Assembly: GCF_009363435.1 (NCBI RefSeq)
Contig: NZ_CP045354.1
Coordinates: 1,268,501 to 1,332,500 of the forward strand
Length of the DNA: 64,000 bases
Direction of reading: 5' to 3'
Source of the DNA: Labrenzia sp. THAF82
GTDB lineage: Bacteria > Pseudomonadota > Alphaproteobacteria > Rhizobiales > Stappiaceae
Part shown: piece after piece, positions 19,765 to 26,889 of the stretch
Layout of the letters: each line of letters begins with the position of its first letter
How positions within the stretch are numbered: the stretch's first letter is position 1
Notes under the pieces: model-generated
Database searches by the model: none
Seen by the model: only the letters and a program-made list of their open reading frames with translations
What the model was told of the DNA's origin: nothing
Position numbers and translations under genes: made by a program

Positions 19765-21000
19765 TTAAATCTCCGCGTACGAGAAGGCTTCCGGATGGCG
19801 AACTGCAACGTCGGCATCCAAGAATGCATGGAGAAGTGCACCGCCATTGGAGGCGACATCCGGGTGATAGGGATTGATCAGGATATCAACCGCGCTCCAG
19901 TAACCCAGGTAAAGCTCTCCCCACTGGCCGTAAATCAAAGCGGATTTGTCGCTTCCTACGCCGATATCAGTAGGTACCTGCGAAGAGATCTCGACACGTC
20001 CATTGTGGAACAGCTCGGTAAGCGAAAAGGTGTGCCCGTCACCGTCCTTCAGCTTACGGACATCTTTCATCACGGTTGGGTTCGTCAGGAACGCCCCTGT
20101 GCCCGTGATATCGTCCAACTCCAACTCCGCAATCAGGTTTGCGGTTGTGTCCGAAAACTCGGCTTCGGTCGTGACGGTCGCGACACCAGTTGTGTTGAGG
20201 ATGCCAAGTGGTTCTGGTGCGACACCGCTGCCGTTGATGGCAGTCAGATCCAAAGCTTGCGCAAGAAGGAAACCCAGATCCCGACGAAGAACGGCTTCAA
20301 TGGCTTCGTTGGACTGAAGCATCAAACGCCGGGAAAGCTGGTACTCTCCAGCGACTGTCTGCGGTGCCATAGAAACCTTTTCAAAAGTCGCAGCAGACCG
20401 TGTTGCGTCGCCATTTTCAGCGACCCAACCTGCGGTCCCGCTCGACGCAAGATTGGGAAGGTCAAGAAAGCCAGTAAGGCCGCGCAGAATCGTGGCACCG
20501 AGGCTTTCAACTTTGAGCGCGGGCCGGAAGCGGTCGGCCATCGACGCCAGGTTAGTGGCGACTGTGTAACCGCCGGCGATGTCTGTTCCGACGGTCTGAT
20601 TGCGCTTCTCACTTCCCAGAAGAATTTCTGACGGAACGGCGATATGAATGCCGGAAGCGCCGGAACGGCTTTCCCGGCCGCGCTTGAGTTCCTGATCGAT
20701 CTCGGCTTCACGGCCTGTCAAACGCCCCGAAAGTGCCCCTGTGATCGCAGCTGAAAGGGAGTAGTTGCGCAGTTCGCGGTCAAGTTCGCCGCCGTTGACA
20801 GCTTCACTTCGCTGGTCTTCGCGTTCGAACATGGCCATGCGCTCTTCGCGCGCAATTTGGCGATCGATGTCGGATACTTCTCGCTCGAGAGCTGTGAAGC
20901 GCTCTTCTTCGTTGGCTTCCAGCTTATCTTTGGCGTGCAGGTTGCGCATTTCATCGACTTTCACAGCGCGCTTCTCGCGCAATTCAATCAGCTTTTTCAT
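19765..21000 (-). CDS. HK97-fold major capsid protein
   Basis: A 411-residue capsid precursor. The N-terminal ~100 residues are a charged coiled-coil delta/scaffolding domain (LREKRAVKVDEMRNLHAKDK; ALEREVSDIDRQIAREERMA). The shell domain includes TDIAGGYTVATNLASMADRF, GWVAENGDATRSAATFEKV, LSRRLMLQSNEAIEAVLRRD, AINGSGVAPEPLGILNTTGV and the C-terminal ALLHAFLDADVAVRHPEAFS. It is the first of the four head genes to be transcribed, the reverse of the usual portal-protease-capsid order. The ATG follows GGAGC. Intact length. Confidence 0.95.
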   Translation of the reverse strand: MKKLIELREKRAVKVDEMRNLHAKDKLEANEEERFTALEREVSDIDRQIAREERMAMFEREDQRSEAVNGGELDRELRNYSLSAAITGALSGRLTGREAEIDQELKRGRESRSGASGIHIAVPSEILLGSEKRNQTVGTDIAGGYTVATNLASMADRFRPALKVESLGATILRGLTGFLDLPNLASSGTAGWVAENGDATRSAATFEKVSMAPQTVAGEYQLSRRLMLQSNEAIEAVLRRDLGFLLAQALDLTAINGSGVAPEPLGILNTTGVATVTTEAEFSDTTANLIAELELDDITGTGAFLTNPTVMKDVRKLKDGDGHTFSLTELFHNGRVEISSQVPTDIGVGSDKSALIYGQWGELYLGYWSAVDILINPYHPDVASNGGALLHAFLDADVAVRHPEAFSYAEI

Positions 21001-21100
21001 GGTTTAAAGCTCCATCTAGGGGACATGCCGCCTCGCGGCGGGGTTTGGATCCATCGGGCCGGATTTACGGCGCTGGGAATTGCCGTCTCACGACGGGAAA

Positions 21101-21655
21101 CTAGCTATCGTTTCTATCAGGGGTGGCGTCTTTGATTGTGATGATTAGTTTCTCAAGCGCGGCGGCAATTTGCCTTTCGTCATCGAGTCTTTCGCCTTCA
21201 CTGCCGATGACTGCACGCTCAATTGCACTTGCCGATATTTCCTCGAGCGAAAGGCATACAAAACAGGGCGGAAGGTCATTTGCTTCTGTTTTGGCAAGGT
21301 CCAGAACTTGGAATTTCCAATCAGCAATAGAGCGCCAAAGGATTAAATTCTGACCCGAAAAGCGTACCAGATTGCGATAGGCAGTTGCTTGATCATTGAA
21401 AGCGACACCGTGCCCAACGACGACTACATTTGCGATATCGCTAGCTTCCTCAACCGACACGCCATGGTCCACCATTCGCCGAATGAGGGCCAGCAACAAC
21501 ACGTCGAGCAAATTAAATTCGCGCCAACCGTCGGTCTCAAAGGTCGTGAGGCGAATTTGCTTCCGTTGCATCCAATTCCGAACTGCCTTCGGTGTTGCCC
21601 CGGCACCGTAGACGATATCAGAAAAGCGCAATTTCTTTTTCAGAGTGTCGTTCAT
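21101..21655 (-). CDS. MerR-like HTH regulator, probable element repressor/switch
   Basis: About 184 residues from MNDTLKKKL (an ATG four codons upstream exists). The N-terminal winged HTH resembles MerR DNA-binding domains: LRFSDIVYGAGATPKAVRNWMQRKQIRL...GWREFNLLDVLLLALIRRMVDHGVSVEEA. The C-terminal half is an unassigned effector or oligomerisation domain. The promoter region directly upstream carries two CTCACGTGAG palindromes in a large inverted repeat, so autoregulation is likely. It is just upstream of, and on the same strand as, the capsid operon, so it may control head-gene expression. I infer a master-switch role from position only. Confidence 0.72.
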   Translation of the reverse strand: MNDTLKKKLRFSDIVYGAGATPKAVRNWMQRKQIRLTTFETDGWREFNLLDVLLLALIRRMVDHGVSVEEASDIANVVVVGHGVAFNDQATAYRNLVRFSGQNLILWRSIADWKFQVLDLAKTEANDLPPCFVCLSLEEISASAIERAVIGSEGERLDDERQIAAALEKLIITIKDATPDRNDS

Positions 21656-21662
21656 GATTGTG

Positions 21663-21700
21663 CTCACGTGAGTATGTTTTAATAAAAGTACTCACGTGAG
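21663..21700 (-). promoter_or_regulatory. double-palindrome operator over the MerR-like gene promoter
   Basis: CTCACGTGAG occurs at 21663-21672 and 21691-21700 as the ends of a perfect inverted repeat (GCTCACGTGAGTA ... TACTCACGTGAGC), centres 28 bases apart. On the minus strand TTGACA lies just upstream (about 21712-21707), with an AT-rich TTTTATTAAAA between the palindromes. A bound regulator would therefore cover both promoter elements. Confidence 0.75.
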
Positions 21701-21740
21701 CGTGTTTGTCAACGTTTGGTTGTTTGAGGTGTGGGCAATA

Positions 21741-22115
21741 TTAGATTTTGCCCCCATGGAATTTATCGATGATGTGCACTTTACACACATCGTATCTCAC
21801 GGCTTCAAATAGGGCCGCTGCGTCGGAAGCATTCAAAGTCGCCGGATCGCGATGAGCGAAGAGTTCGTGCTGATGGTCTTGCCAAAAATGGTGAACACCT
21901 TTTTCGGTCGAAATTCGGACAAGGTCGAGAAATCTCTCGGTTGAGACCTCAAGGATTGGCTCACCTTCTCGTTCCCAAATTCCGGTTTCATCGTTTCGAG
22001 TTAATTCCATCTTCTGAATGCAATCTTTGGTAATCTCAAATGGCCGCCTGTGCGGAATTTCCGTTTGGACAAAAGTTGCGTCATCGAAGTTGGACTGCTG
22101 CACGATCTGGTTCAT
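21741..22115 (-). CDS. hypothetical element protein
   Basis: A 124-residue acidic protein of unknown function starting MNQIVQQSN, with AAGGAG eight bases upstream. Two aromatic/charged regions are visible (IPHRRPFEITKDCIQKMEL and GVHHFWQDHQHELFAHRD) but no known motif. It lies upstream of the MerR-like regulator on the same strand and is divergent from the XRE gene across a 211-base region. It may be an early regulatory or accessory gene. No function is proposed. Confidence 0.6.
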   Translation of the reverse strand: MNQIVQQSNFDDATFVQTEIPHRRPFEITKDCIQKMELTRNDETGIWEREGEPILEVSTERFLDLVRISTEKGVHHFWQDHQHELFAHRDPATLNASDAAALFEAVRYDVCKVHIIDKFHGGKI

Positions 22116-22286
22116 CGATTTAGTCTCCTTGGACATTTGTCACCTGTTCGGGATTTGAGGGGCTCCTTCTGAGAGATTGACCCTGGCTTCTGCCGAAAAC
22201 CTCTGACCAGCATTGTGACCCTAAACTGCGTGGGTATAATGCTAATTGCATCATAAACGAGAGTCTAAACGTCTTGTCAATAATTA

Positions 22287-22301
22287 GATGCTTAAAGCAT
22301 C
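22287..22301. promoter_or_regulatory. palindrome upstream of the XRE gene
   Basis: GATGCT-TAA-AGCATC, a 6+6 inverted repeat, 26 bases before the XRE ATG, with TTGTCA (22274-22279) just upstream as a possible -35. It is a candidate operator for the XRE protein and sits in the divergent intergenic region. Confidence 0.45.
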
Positions 22302-22326
22302 AAATAATTTATCTAATAGAGGTCAA

Positions 22327-22752
22327 ATGCAAAAGAGTGTGCTACGTGCGGCAAGAGCAATGTTAGATTGGAGCCAAGGGGAGCTTGCTGAGCGCTCAGG
22401 TGTATCTGTACCCACAATCAAGCGATTGGAACCGGGACACGGCGAGGTATCTGCGAGGCCCGAAACCCTTAGAAAACTGAAACTTACCTTAGAGGCTCAC
22501 GGGATTGTTTTTTTGGAAAAGCCGCGGGTTGGTTTGGAGCTTCAAGTCGCAACGGCTATCGCGTCTGTTGTGCAAGGACGAAGATGCGTTTTGATACATA
22601 CTTCGCCATATGAGCCAGCTATCGCAATTCTGCCGACGGACGCACGACGACAGGCCAAGGCCGCGAGAAGAGATGGAAATGAACAATGGGCGTCGAGCTT
22701 GGAGCAGGCGGCGCGTGAGGCGGAAAAATTGCCGCTGAAAGTTGATTCCTGA
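22327..22752 (+). CDS. XRE-family HTH protein of the element
   Basis: About 141 residues from MQKSVLRAARAML (GAGG precedes it). The HTH is SVLRAARAMLDWSQGELAERSGVSVPTIKRLE...RPETLRKLKLTLEAHGIVFL, a single-domain XRE/HTH_3 type with a predicted short strand after it. The C-terminal ~70 residues are unassigned. With the HEPN-like gene that follows 49 bases later it forms the only plus-strand transcription unit in the element. It could be the element repressor or an antitoxin-like partner of the HEPN gene. Confidence 0.75.
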   Translation: MQKSVLRAARAMLDWSQGELAERSGVSVPTIKRLEPGHGEVSARPETLRKLKLTLEAHGIVFLEKPRVGLELQVATAIASVVQGRRCVLIHTSPYEPAIAILPTDARRQAKAARRDGNEQWASSLEQAAREAEKLPLKVDS

Positions 22753-22801
22753 CGCCCGATAACCTCTAACTTATCGGACATCAACAAGTGAATTGAGACA
22801 G

Positions 22802-23380
22802 ATGAAAAGACACGAGTATGAGGAGCTAGGAATACCGAAAGAATTCTTAGATGTGCTTGATTCTGCTAGCACTTCTCTCAAAGATATTGGCTTTTCAATG
22901 AAGTTCTTGATGGACTTATTAAACGAGGATGACTGGGGATTTATTTTAAAGTGCCATAGTCTGATTGATGCAGCTCTAGAGAAAGCAATATTGGAAAGAT
23001 GTTTCCAGGCACCTTGTGAAGTTAATGGAGTAAAAAAGCTCTCCAAAATTGTTTCGAGCTTCGGTTTTGATGGTAAGGCAGGCAAAATAGCATACATAGA
23101 GGCCTACGGTTTGCTTTCAAAAGATAAGATTAATTTTTTGAGAGCCCTGAATACGCTGAGAAATGCCTATAGCCACAGCATCAAGAATGTGGATTTATCT
23201 ATTGAGGACATTAGTGAACAACGTCCAAATGAGCGTCTCCTAGAAAAGATCTACATATATGAACTGGAGCAGAAACACGTTCCTAAGACGGATCGTGCGA
23301 GACGATTCTTTATCTCGCTTATGGTAATTTCAATTTTCGCGAACCTTCGCCTGGGATCCGGTGAAGATGCTCCGTTGTAG
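22802..23380 (+). CDS. HEPN-like protein, candidate RNase/defence cargo
   Basis: A 192-residue, mostly helical protein encoded by visibly AT-richer DNA than the head genes around it, suggesting separate acquisition. Near residue 118 it contains LRNAYSHS: the R-N-x3-H pattern typical of HEPN-domain ribonucleases, preceded by a helix (INFLRALNT) and an earlier charged helix (LKCHSLIDAALEKAILER), as in HEPN four-helix bundles. HEPN proteins often act in toxin-antitoxin and anti-phage systems. No nucleotidyltransferase partner is adjacent; the neighbour is the XRE gene. The family call is from motif and helix pattern only. Confidence 0.55.
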   Translation: MKRHEYEELGIPKEFLDVLDSASTSLKDIGFSMKFLMDLLNEDDWGFILKCHSLIDAALEKAILERCFQAPCEVNGVKKLSKIVSSFGFDGKAGKIAYIEAYGLLSKDKINFLRALNTLRNAYSHSIKNVDLSIEDISEQRPNERLLEKIYIYELEQKHVPKTDRARRFFISLMVISIFANLRLGSGEDAPL

Positions 23381-23387
23381 TCAGGTT

Positions 23388-25019
23388 TCAATCAGAAGAC
23401 AGAAGATCCACCAGGCAGGCAGGTAGATGATCAGGTTCGTGCCGACACGAAATCTGAAGAGCCATAGCCAGCGCGACAAGTCCGTCAATCCTACCAGTCG
23501 CTTTGCTCTTATCGAGCTTACGAGACCCAGCCGGATCGCGGGTAATCACAGCGTTCGCAGCGCACATATTCAGCACTGGATTGCCAGCGTGCCTTAAGAG
23601 CTTTTCCGCGACGCAACGCTCAAGCATGTCGACAGCTGGCGACATGTCCTTATAGCCTTGACCAAATGGCTCTAGAGGTACGTTTCCACCAAACAGGCCA
23701 AGTTCTCGTTTTAAATCCTCAATCCGCCATCTGTCATAAGCGACGGTCTGCAAATTGTAGGTTTGAGATGCCAATACGATTTCGTGCGCGACATAACTTG
23801 GGTCAATCGTTGCTCCCGGAATCAGCGTTATGAAGCCCTGCCGTGCCCAGAGATCGTATGGCACCCGGTCTTCGTTTGAGCGCTCTGCGATGTTGGCTTC
23901 CGGCATGAAGAACTGACACTTTATGTCGAAGCTGCGATCCTTATTCGGAAACGCCAGCACAAAGGCCGTGAGGTCGCGCGAACCCGACAGATCAAGCCCG
24001 CCAAAACACTCTCGATCGGAGAGCTGTGCGAGGTCCGGAATTGTATTGCAGCGATCCCATTCGGCCTTGTGAATGAAGCGGGCGACTGCCGAGACGCGTT
24101 GGTTCAGTATGAGGTTCCGGAAGGCGCTTTCTTTAGAAGGAACCAGCTGTGCCTGCGCCGCCTGGCGCTCGACATCTTCCAATGATCGAAAGTCGTCCAG
24201 GGCAGGATTGGCGGCCACCCAGGTTTCCTGGCACCAAGGATCTGCGTCTTGTGGGGCAGCGTAAAGCGTGAGGTGAAACGTCGGGTCTTGAACATCGCCT
24301 GCCTCGACCTGCATTCCGTAGTCAATCAGCTCGGAGAACACGTGATGATCTGCGGCCGCCTGTGTCGAGATGCAGACCATCAGCGGGTTATCTCGTGCGC
24401 CTGTCGCCGTATCCAGTGCGTCGAACAGATCTCGATTTGGAGCGCTTCCCAATTCATCGTAGACAACGAAGGAGGGCGAAAGGCCCATTTTTGAACCCGC
24501 GTCAGCGGACAATGCGGCGTAAATCGATCCCTCACCATCACCGAACAGAATTTCGATCTGTTTGTTGAAGCGGATGATGTTGGCCCGGTCATCAAGTTCA
24601 GGATGCGCGGCGAGGATCGCGCACATTTCCTGAAACAGTTTTGCTGCCTGGTCCCTGGTTAGAGCGGCCGAATAAACTTCGCCACGCTGTTCCGCTTCCG
24701 GGCCCATCAGATGGCAAAGCGCCAGCCCGGCCGCCAGCTGCGTCTTCCCGTTCTTGCGCGCCATCGAGAGAACTGCTGTGCGCACAGGCCGCCGGCCTTT
24801 TCCATCCTCTGCGTAAACCTCTTCGATGAACTCACACTGCCAGGGCCGCAATTTCATGTTCTGGCCAGCCAGTTTTCCGGCAGTGATAGGAAGATCTTCA
24901 AGAAACGCGATCACCTTGCCCGCGCGGCTCAATCCGGCTTCTTCCCACGGCTTCACAGGCCGAACTTCAATCTTGCCGCGCTCAGAAAGTGCCTTGGCTC
25001 CTATGCCTCTAGTTGCCAT
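23388..25019 (-). CDS. terL: terminase large subunit (HK97-like)
   Basis: A 543-residue DNA-packaging motor and nuclease. The ATPase domain carries a Walker A-like loop SMARKNGKTQ and Walker B FVVYDELG, with the coupling motif STQAA. The nuclease half includes GGLDLSGSRDLTAFVLAF (metal-binding Asp) and a C-terminal GRIDGLVALAMAL. This pattern is the Terminase_1/HK97-phi-C31 lineage. The start ATG shares bases with the HNH stop (TGATG). No small terminase gene is recognisable beside it. The full length suggests it is functional. Confidence 0.94.
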   Translation of the reverse strand: MATRGIGAKALSERGKIEVRPVKPWEEAGLSRAGKVIAFLEDLPITAGKLAGQNMKLRPWQCEFIEEVYAEDGKGRRPVRTAVLSMARKNGKTQLAAGLALCHLMGPEAEQRGEVYSAALTRDQAAKLFQEMCAILAAHPELDDRANIIRFNKQIEILFGDGEGSIYAALSADAGSKMGLSPSFVVYDELGSAPNRDLFDALDTATGARDNPLMVCISTQAAADHHVFSELIDYGMQVEAGDVQDPTFHLTLYAAPQDADPWCQETWVAANPALDDFRSLEDVERQAAQAQLVPSKESAFRNLILNQRVSAVARFIHKAEWDRCNTIPDLAQLSDRECFGGLDLSGSRDLTAFVLAFPNKDRSFDIKCQFFMPEANIAERSNEDRVPYDLWARQGFITLIPGATIDPSYVAHEIVLASQTYNLQTVAYDRWRIEDLKRELGLFGGNVPLEPFGQGYKDMSPAVDMLERCVAEKLLRHAGNPVLNMCAANAVITRDPAGSRKLDKSKATGRIDGLVALAMALQISCRHEPDHLPACLVDLLSSD

Positions 25020-25474
25020 CAAGCGCTCCCCGGTTCTTCAGGGCTTTCGGTCTTCGAAATGTCTGAAACTAAGTATATTCGCGACTTACCCCTACGGTCC
25101 TTCTCGGAGCCATTCTGGTGATTTGACCGCCCCCTGTCAGGCTGTGCACAAGCGCTTCGTTCGCCAAACCAGTCGTCATCAGTGTCGAGTGGTTCGCCGT
25201 TTCGATCGAAACCTTGAAACCTGCGTCCCGAGTTTGCCCGTTCAGGTCGATCCACCCGCGCAGTTTTCTCGTTGTGGCAGCTGACGCAAAGGCTCATTAG
25301 CTCGTCGAGCGGAGCAAAAGCAGAGCCCCCAGCTTTGATTGCTTTGATGTGGTCGACAACTGTTGCATTGATGAGTTTTCCGCGTCGGGTACAGATTTCG
25401 CAAAGCGGATCGAGATTGAGCTTTGCAAGCCTCAACTTTTTCCAGCGCGTTGTGTTGTAGGGCCATCTAGCCAT
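25019..25474 (-). CDS. HNH endonuclease of the packaging module
   Basis: A 151-residue protein starting MARWPYNTTRWKKLRLAKL, with a complete HNH/zinc motif: CEICTRRGKLINATVVDHI, then LMSLCVSCHNEKT. HNH proteins adjacent to TerL are needed for cos-site cleavage and packaging in HK97-type phages. It overlaps the upstream gene by eight bases and terL by one, so the three are coupled. The C-terminal tail (about residues 80-151) is hydrophilic and unassigned; it is conceivable that it replaces part of the missing small terminase. Confidence 0.9.
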   Translation of the reverse strand: MARWPYNTTRWKKLRLAKLNLDPLCEICTRRGKLINATVVDHIKAIKAGGSAFAPLDELMSLCVSCHNEKTARVDRPERANSGRRFQGFDRNGEPLDTDDDWFGERSACAQPDRGRSNHQNGSEKDRRGKSRIYLVSDISKTESPEEPGSA

Positions 25475-26291
25475 GTGCAGGTCTCCGCTCGTTGCACATG
25501 GATGCGGCAATGAACTCGAAGCCGCCTCCTCTGCGTTTCAATTCTGCGTCTGTCGCTGTTTGTTGGCGTTCCGGTGTGATCCATTCCACAACCGCCGCAT
25601 AAACGTGCTCGCCTTTTGTCTTGGCATCGAGTTCCCAACGTCGCTGTGCCGCATCTCTCGCGACCTCACCTCGGCTCATTCGCTTTCCTCCATTCAGAGA
25701 CAAGAGGAAGTTCCCTTGTGCTCGCCGCAGATCCCTCGTCGGAGTCTTTGGGATGGGTTTCCGCGCAGTAGGATTGGGAAGTTTTTCAATTAGCGTTTCC
25801 ACTTGCTCCGGTTCGACGGGTTTATTCGATTGGTTACTTCGATGGGTTTGGGTCGCAGAATTGAGACCTTTAACGTCACATTTTTGCGACCTTGAACGTT
25901 TCGGTCTTGAGACCTTTGTTGTTGTCTTTTCATGGCCTGGCAGCGCCTCTGCCGCGTCCGGTTTCGACTTCATCCGAGCGTCCCAATCGTCCACAATTTG
26001 CCGGAACAATTTCCAGTTAGGGATGTAAGCTGCACGATGGGATTTGCCGCCGTGGCTTTGCTTCTCGATGAACCCAAGTTCATTGAGTGTTTCAGTCGCA
26101 CGAATGACCGTCGCCCGGCTCATTCCAAGCAATTTGACCAAGCGATTGATGCCAGGATCGCATTGCCCAGTTCTTTTGTTGAAGTGGTCGACAATCGCAG
26201 CCGCGACACGCTTGGCTGCGGCCGACAAGTTTGGCGTCAGCAAGATGGCTTTCTGAGCAAAGAGGACGTCGTTTTGTTCCAAGAGGGCCAT
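25467..26291 (-). CDS. winged-helix protein, possible replication initiator/regulator
   Basis: About 274 residues. The N-terminal domain (LTPNLSAAAKRVAAAIVDHF...GQCDPGINRLVKLLGMSRATVIRATETLNELGFIEK) is a winged helix of the sort found in phage replication initiators and GntR/MarR-like regulators. The middle is a low-complexity Lys/Ser/Pro linker. The C-terminal segment (RGEVARDAAQRRWELDAKTK) is basic. ATG 26291 follows a GGGGGTG run; GTG 26300 is an alternative that overlaps the upstream stop. It is the second gene of the HNH-terminase operon. Confidence 0.6.
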   Translation of the reverse strand: MALLEQNDVLFAQKAILLTPNLSAAAKRVAAAIVDHFNKRTGQCDPGINRLVKLLGMSRATVIRATETLNELGFIEKQSHGGKSHRAAYIPNWKLFRQIVDDWDARMKSKPDAAEALPGHEKTTTKVSRPKRSRSQKCDVKGLNSATQTHRSNQSNKPVEPEQVETLIEKLPNPTARKPIPKTPTRDLRRAQGNFLLSLNGGKRMSRGEVARDAAQRRWELDAKTKGEHVYAAVVEWITPERQQTATDAELKRRGGGFEFIAASMCNERRPAHG

Positions 26292-26292
26292 A

Positions 26293-26847
26293 TCATTCAC
26301 CCCCTTCGATGAGCTGTGTCGGCTCTACCCAGATCTCTAGCCCCCAGCGGGCAAGGACAGAGGAGTACACAGGACGCAGTTTTCCAACTTCTGTGAGACG
26401 GCGAATTGCTGCGTTCAGGACATCTCGGCGTATACCGATCTCGCGAGCGATTCTTGAGCGGCGGACAAAGCAATACTTGCCATTGCGACGGTGCCCATCC
26501 GGCTTGGTGAGCGCTGCCAGAACAGCGCGGTCAAGGCGTTCAACCCTATCCGAATTATGCAGCGGCGAAGGGCTTTCAGCTTCCAAATTGGGGCTCGTCG
26601 TGCTAACACTTAGAGCGGAAAAATTGCTTTTCTGATTTGATGTGATGCCGTTCCGGGGACCAGCCGGAGCGGCATTTTCTTTTTTGGTTAGAGCGCGAAC
26701 AGAAGCGGAACCGCCTGTGTCAGTTTTGTGCCACTTCTCATTGCGCGATCTTGTTTCGTTCCTCGCGATATCGTTGGAAGCTGCATCATAAACACAGACT
26801 TTACTTGTGGTTTTTTCGGGTTTGGCGTATGTCCCGTGGTGGGCCAC
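26293..26847 (-). CDS. winged-helix hypothetical whose 5' end crosses the attachment site
   Basis: 184 residues if begun at GTG 26847, which lies inside the att core without usable ribosome-site spacing. No other ATG, GTG or TTG occurs in frame for a long way. The N-terminal two thirds is low-complexity; the C-terminal third is a winged helix (LDRAVLAALTKPDGHRRNGKY...SRIAREIGIRRDVLNAAIRRLTEVGKL). In the integrated state the upstream DNA is the serC leader on the opposite strand. In the excised circle it would be joined to a good ribosome site and ATG next to int. It is the first gene of the rep-HNH-terL operon. Confidence 0.55.
   Translation of the reverse strand: MAHHGTYAKPEKTTSKVCVYDAASNDIARNETRSRNEKWHKTDTGGSASVRALTKKENAAPAGPRNGITSNQKSNFSALSVSTTSPNLEAESPSPLHNSDRVERLDRAVLAALTKPDGHRRNGKYCFVRRSRIAREIGIRRDVLNAAIRRLTEVGKLRPVYSSVLARWGLEIWVEPTQLIEGGE
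26805..26833 (+). promoter_or_regulatory. element-borne substitute promoter for serC
   Basis: TTGTGG (26805-26810), 17 bases, TATGTC (26828-26833), then 5 bases to GTGGGCC at 26839. Spacer and distance to the leader are identical to the displaced native promoter at 16467. The -35 is weaker than the native one. Confidence 0.5.
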
Positions 26848-26863
26848 CCCTCCCCAACGAGGG
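26838..26863 (+). repeat. attR, right copy of the attachment core
   Basis: GGTGGGCCACCCCTCCC plus an extra C, then AACGAGGG. It matches attL at 16500 except for one C. The copy is also the 5' part of the serC leader RNA. Confidence 0.8.
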
Positions 26864-26889
26864 GCAACTATCTGCGAGGGTAGACAGAT
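26838..26889 (+). promoter_or_regulatory. serC leader RNA (serC-motif type)
   Basis: The 52-base leader can form CCCCTC/GAGGGG (26847-26852 with 26859-26864) and a second hairpin, ATCTG (26870-26874) with CAGAT (26885-26889), that encloses the GAGGG ribosome site at 26876-26880. CCCCTC could instead pair with that GAGGG, giving two exclusive folds. A conserved serC leader motif is known in alphaproteobacteria; the match is by position and structure, not by a covariance search. Confidence 0.65.

Larger units (their letters stand above)
16500..26863. mobile_element. 10.36-kb integrated head-encoding, tail-less phage-like element
   Basis: Bounded by an imperfect direct repeat (25 vs 26 bases). 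Contents from left: tyrosine integrase, HTH protein, HK97-type portal, prohead protease, head-tail connector, major capsid, MerR-like regulator, a hypothetical, XRE regulator, HEPN-like protein, large terminase, HNH nuclease and two winged-helix proteins. All are on the minus strand except the XRE and HEPN genes. Head and packaging genes are intact and tightly overlapping. No tail, baseplate, holin, lysin or polymerase gene is recognisable. Gene content fits a capsid-forming satellite better than an intact phage; a compact defective prophage is the alternative. Confidence 0.85.

Noticed and set aside
19795..20631. Plus-strand 278-codon ORF opposite the capsid gene
   Set aside because: Antisense shadow of a well-recognised capsid gene; no ribosome site and no recognisable domain.
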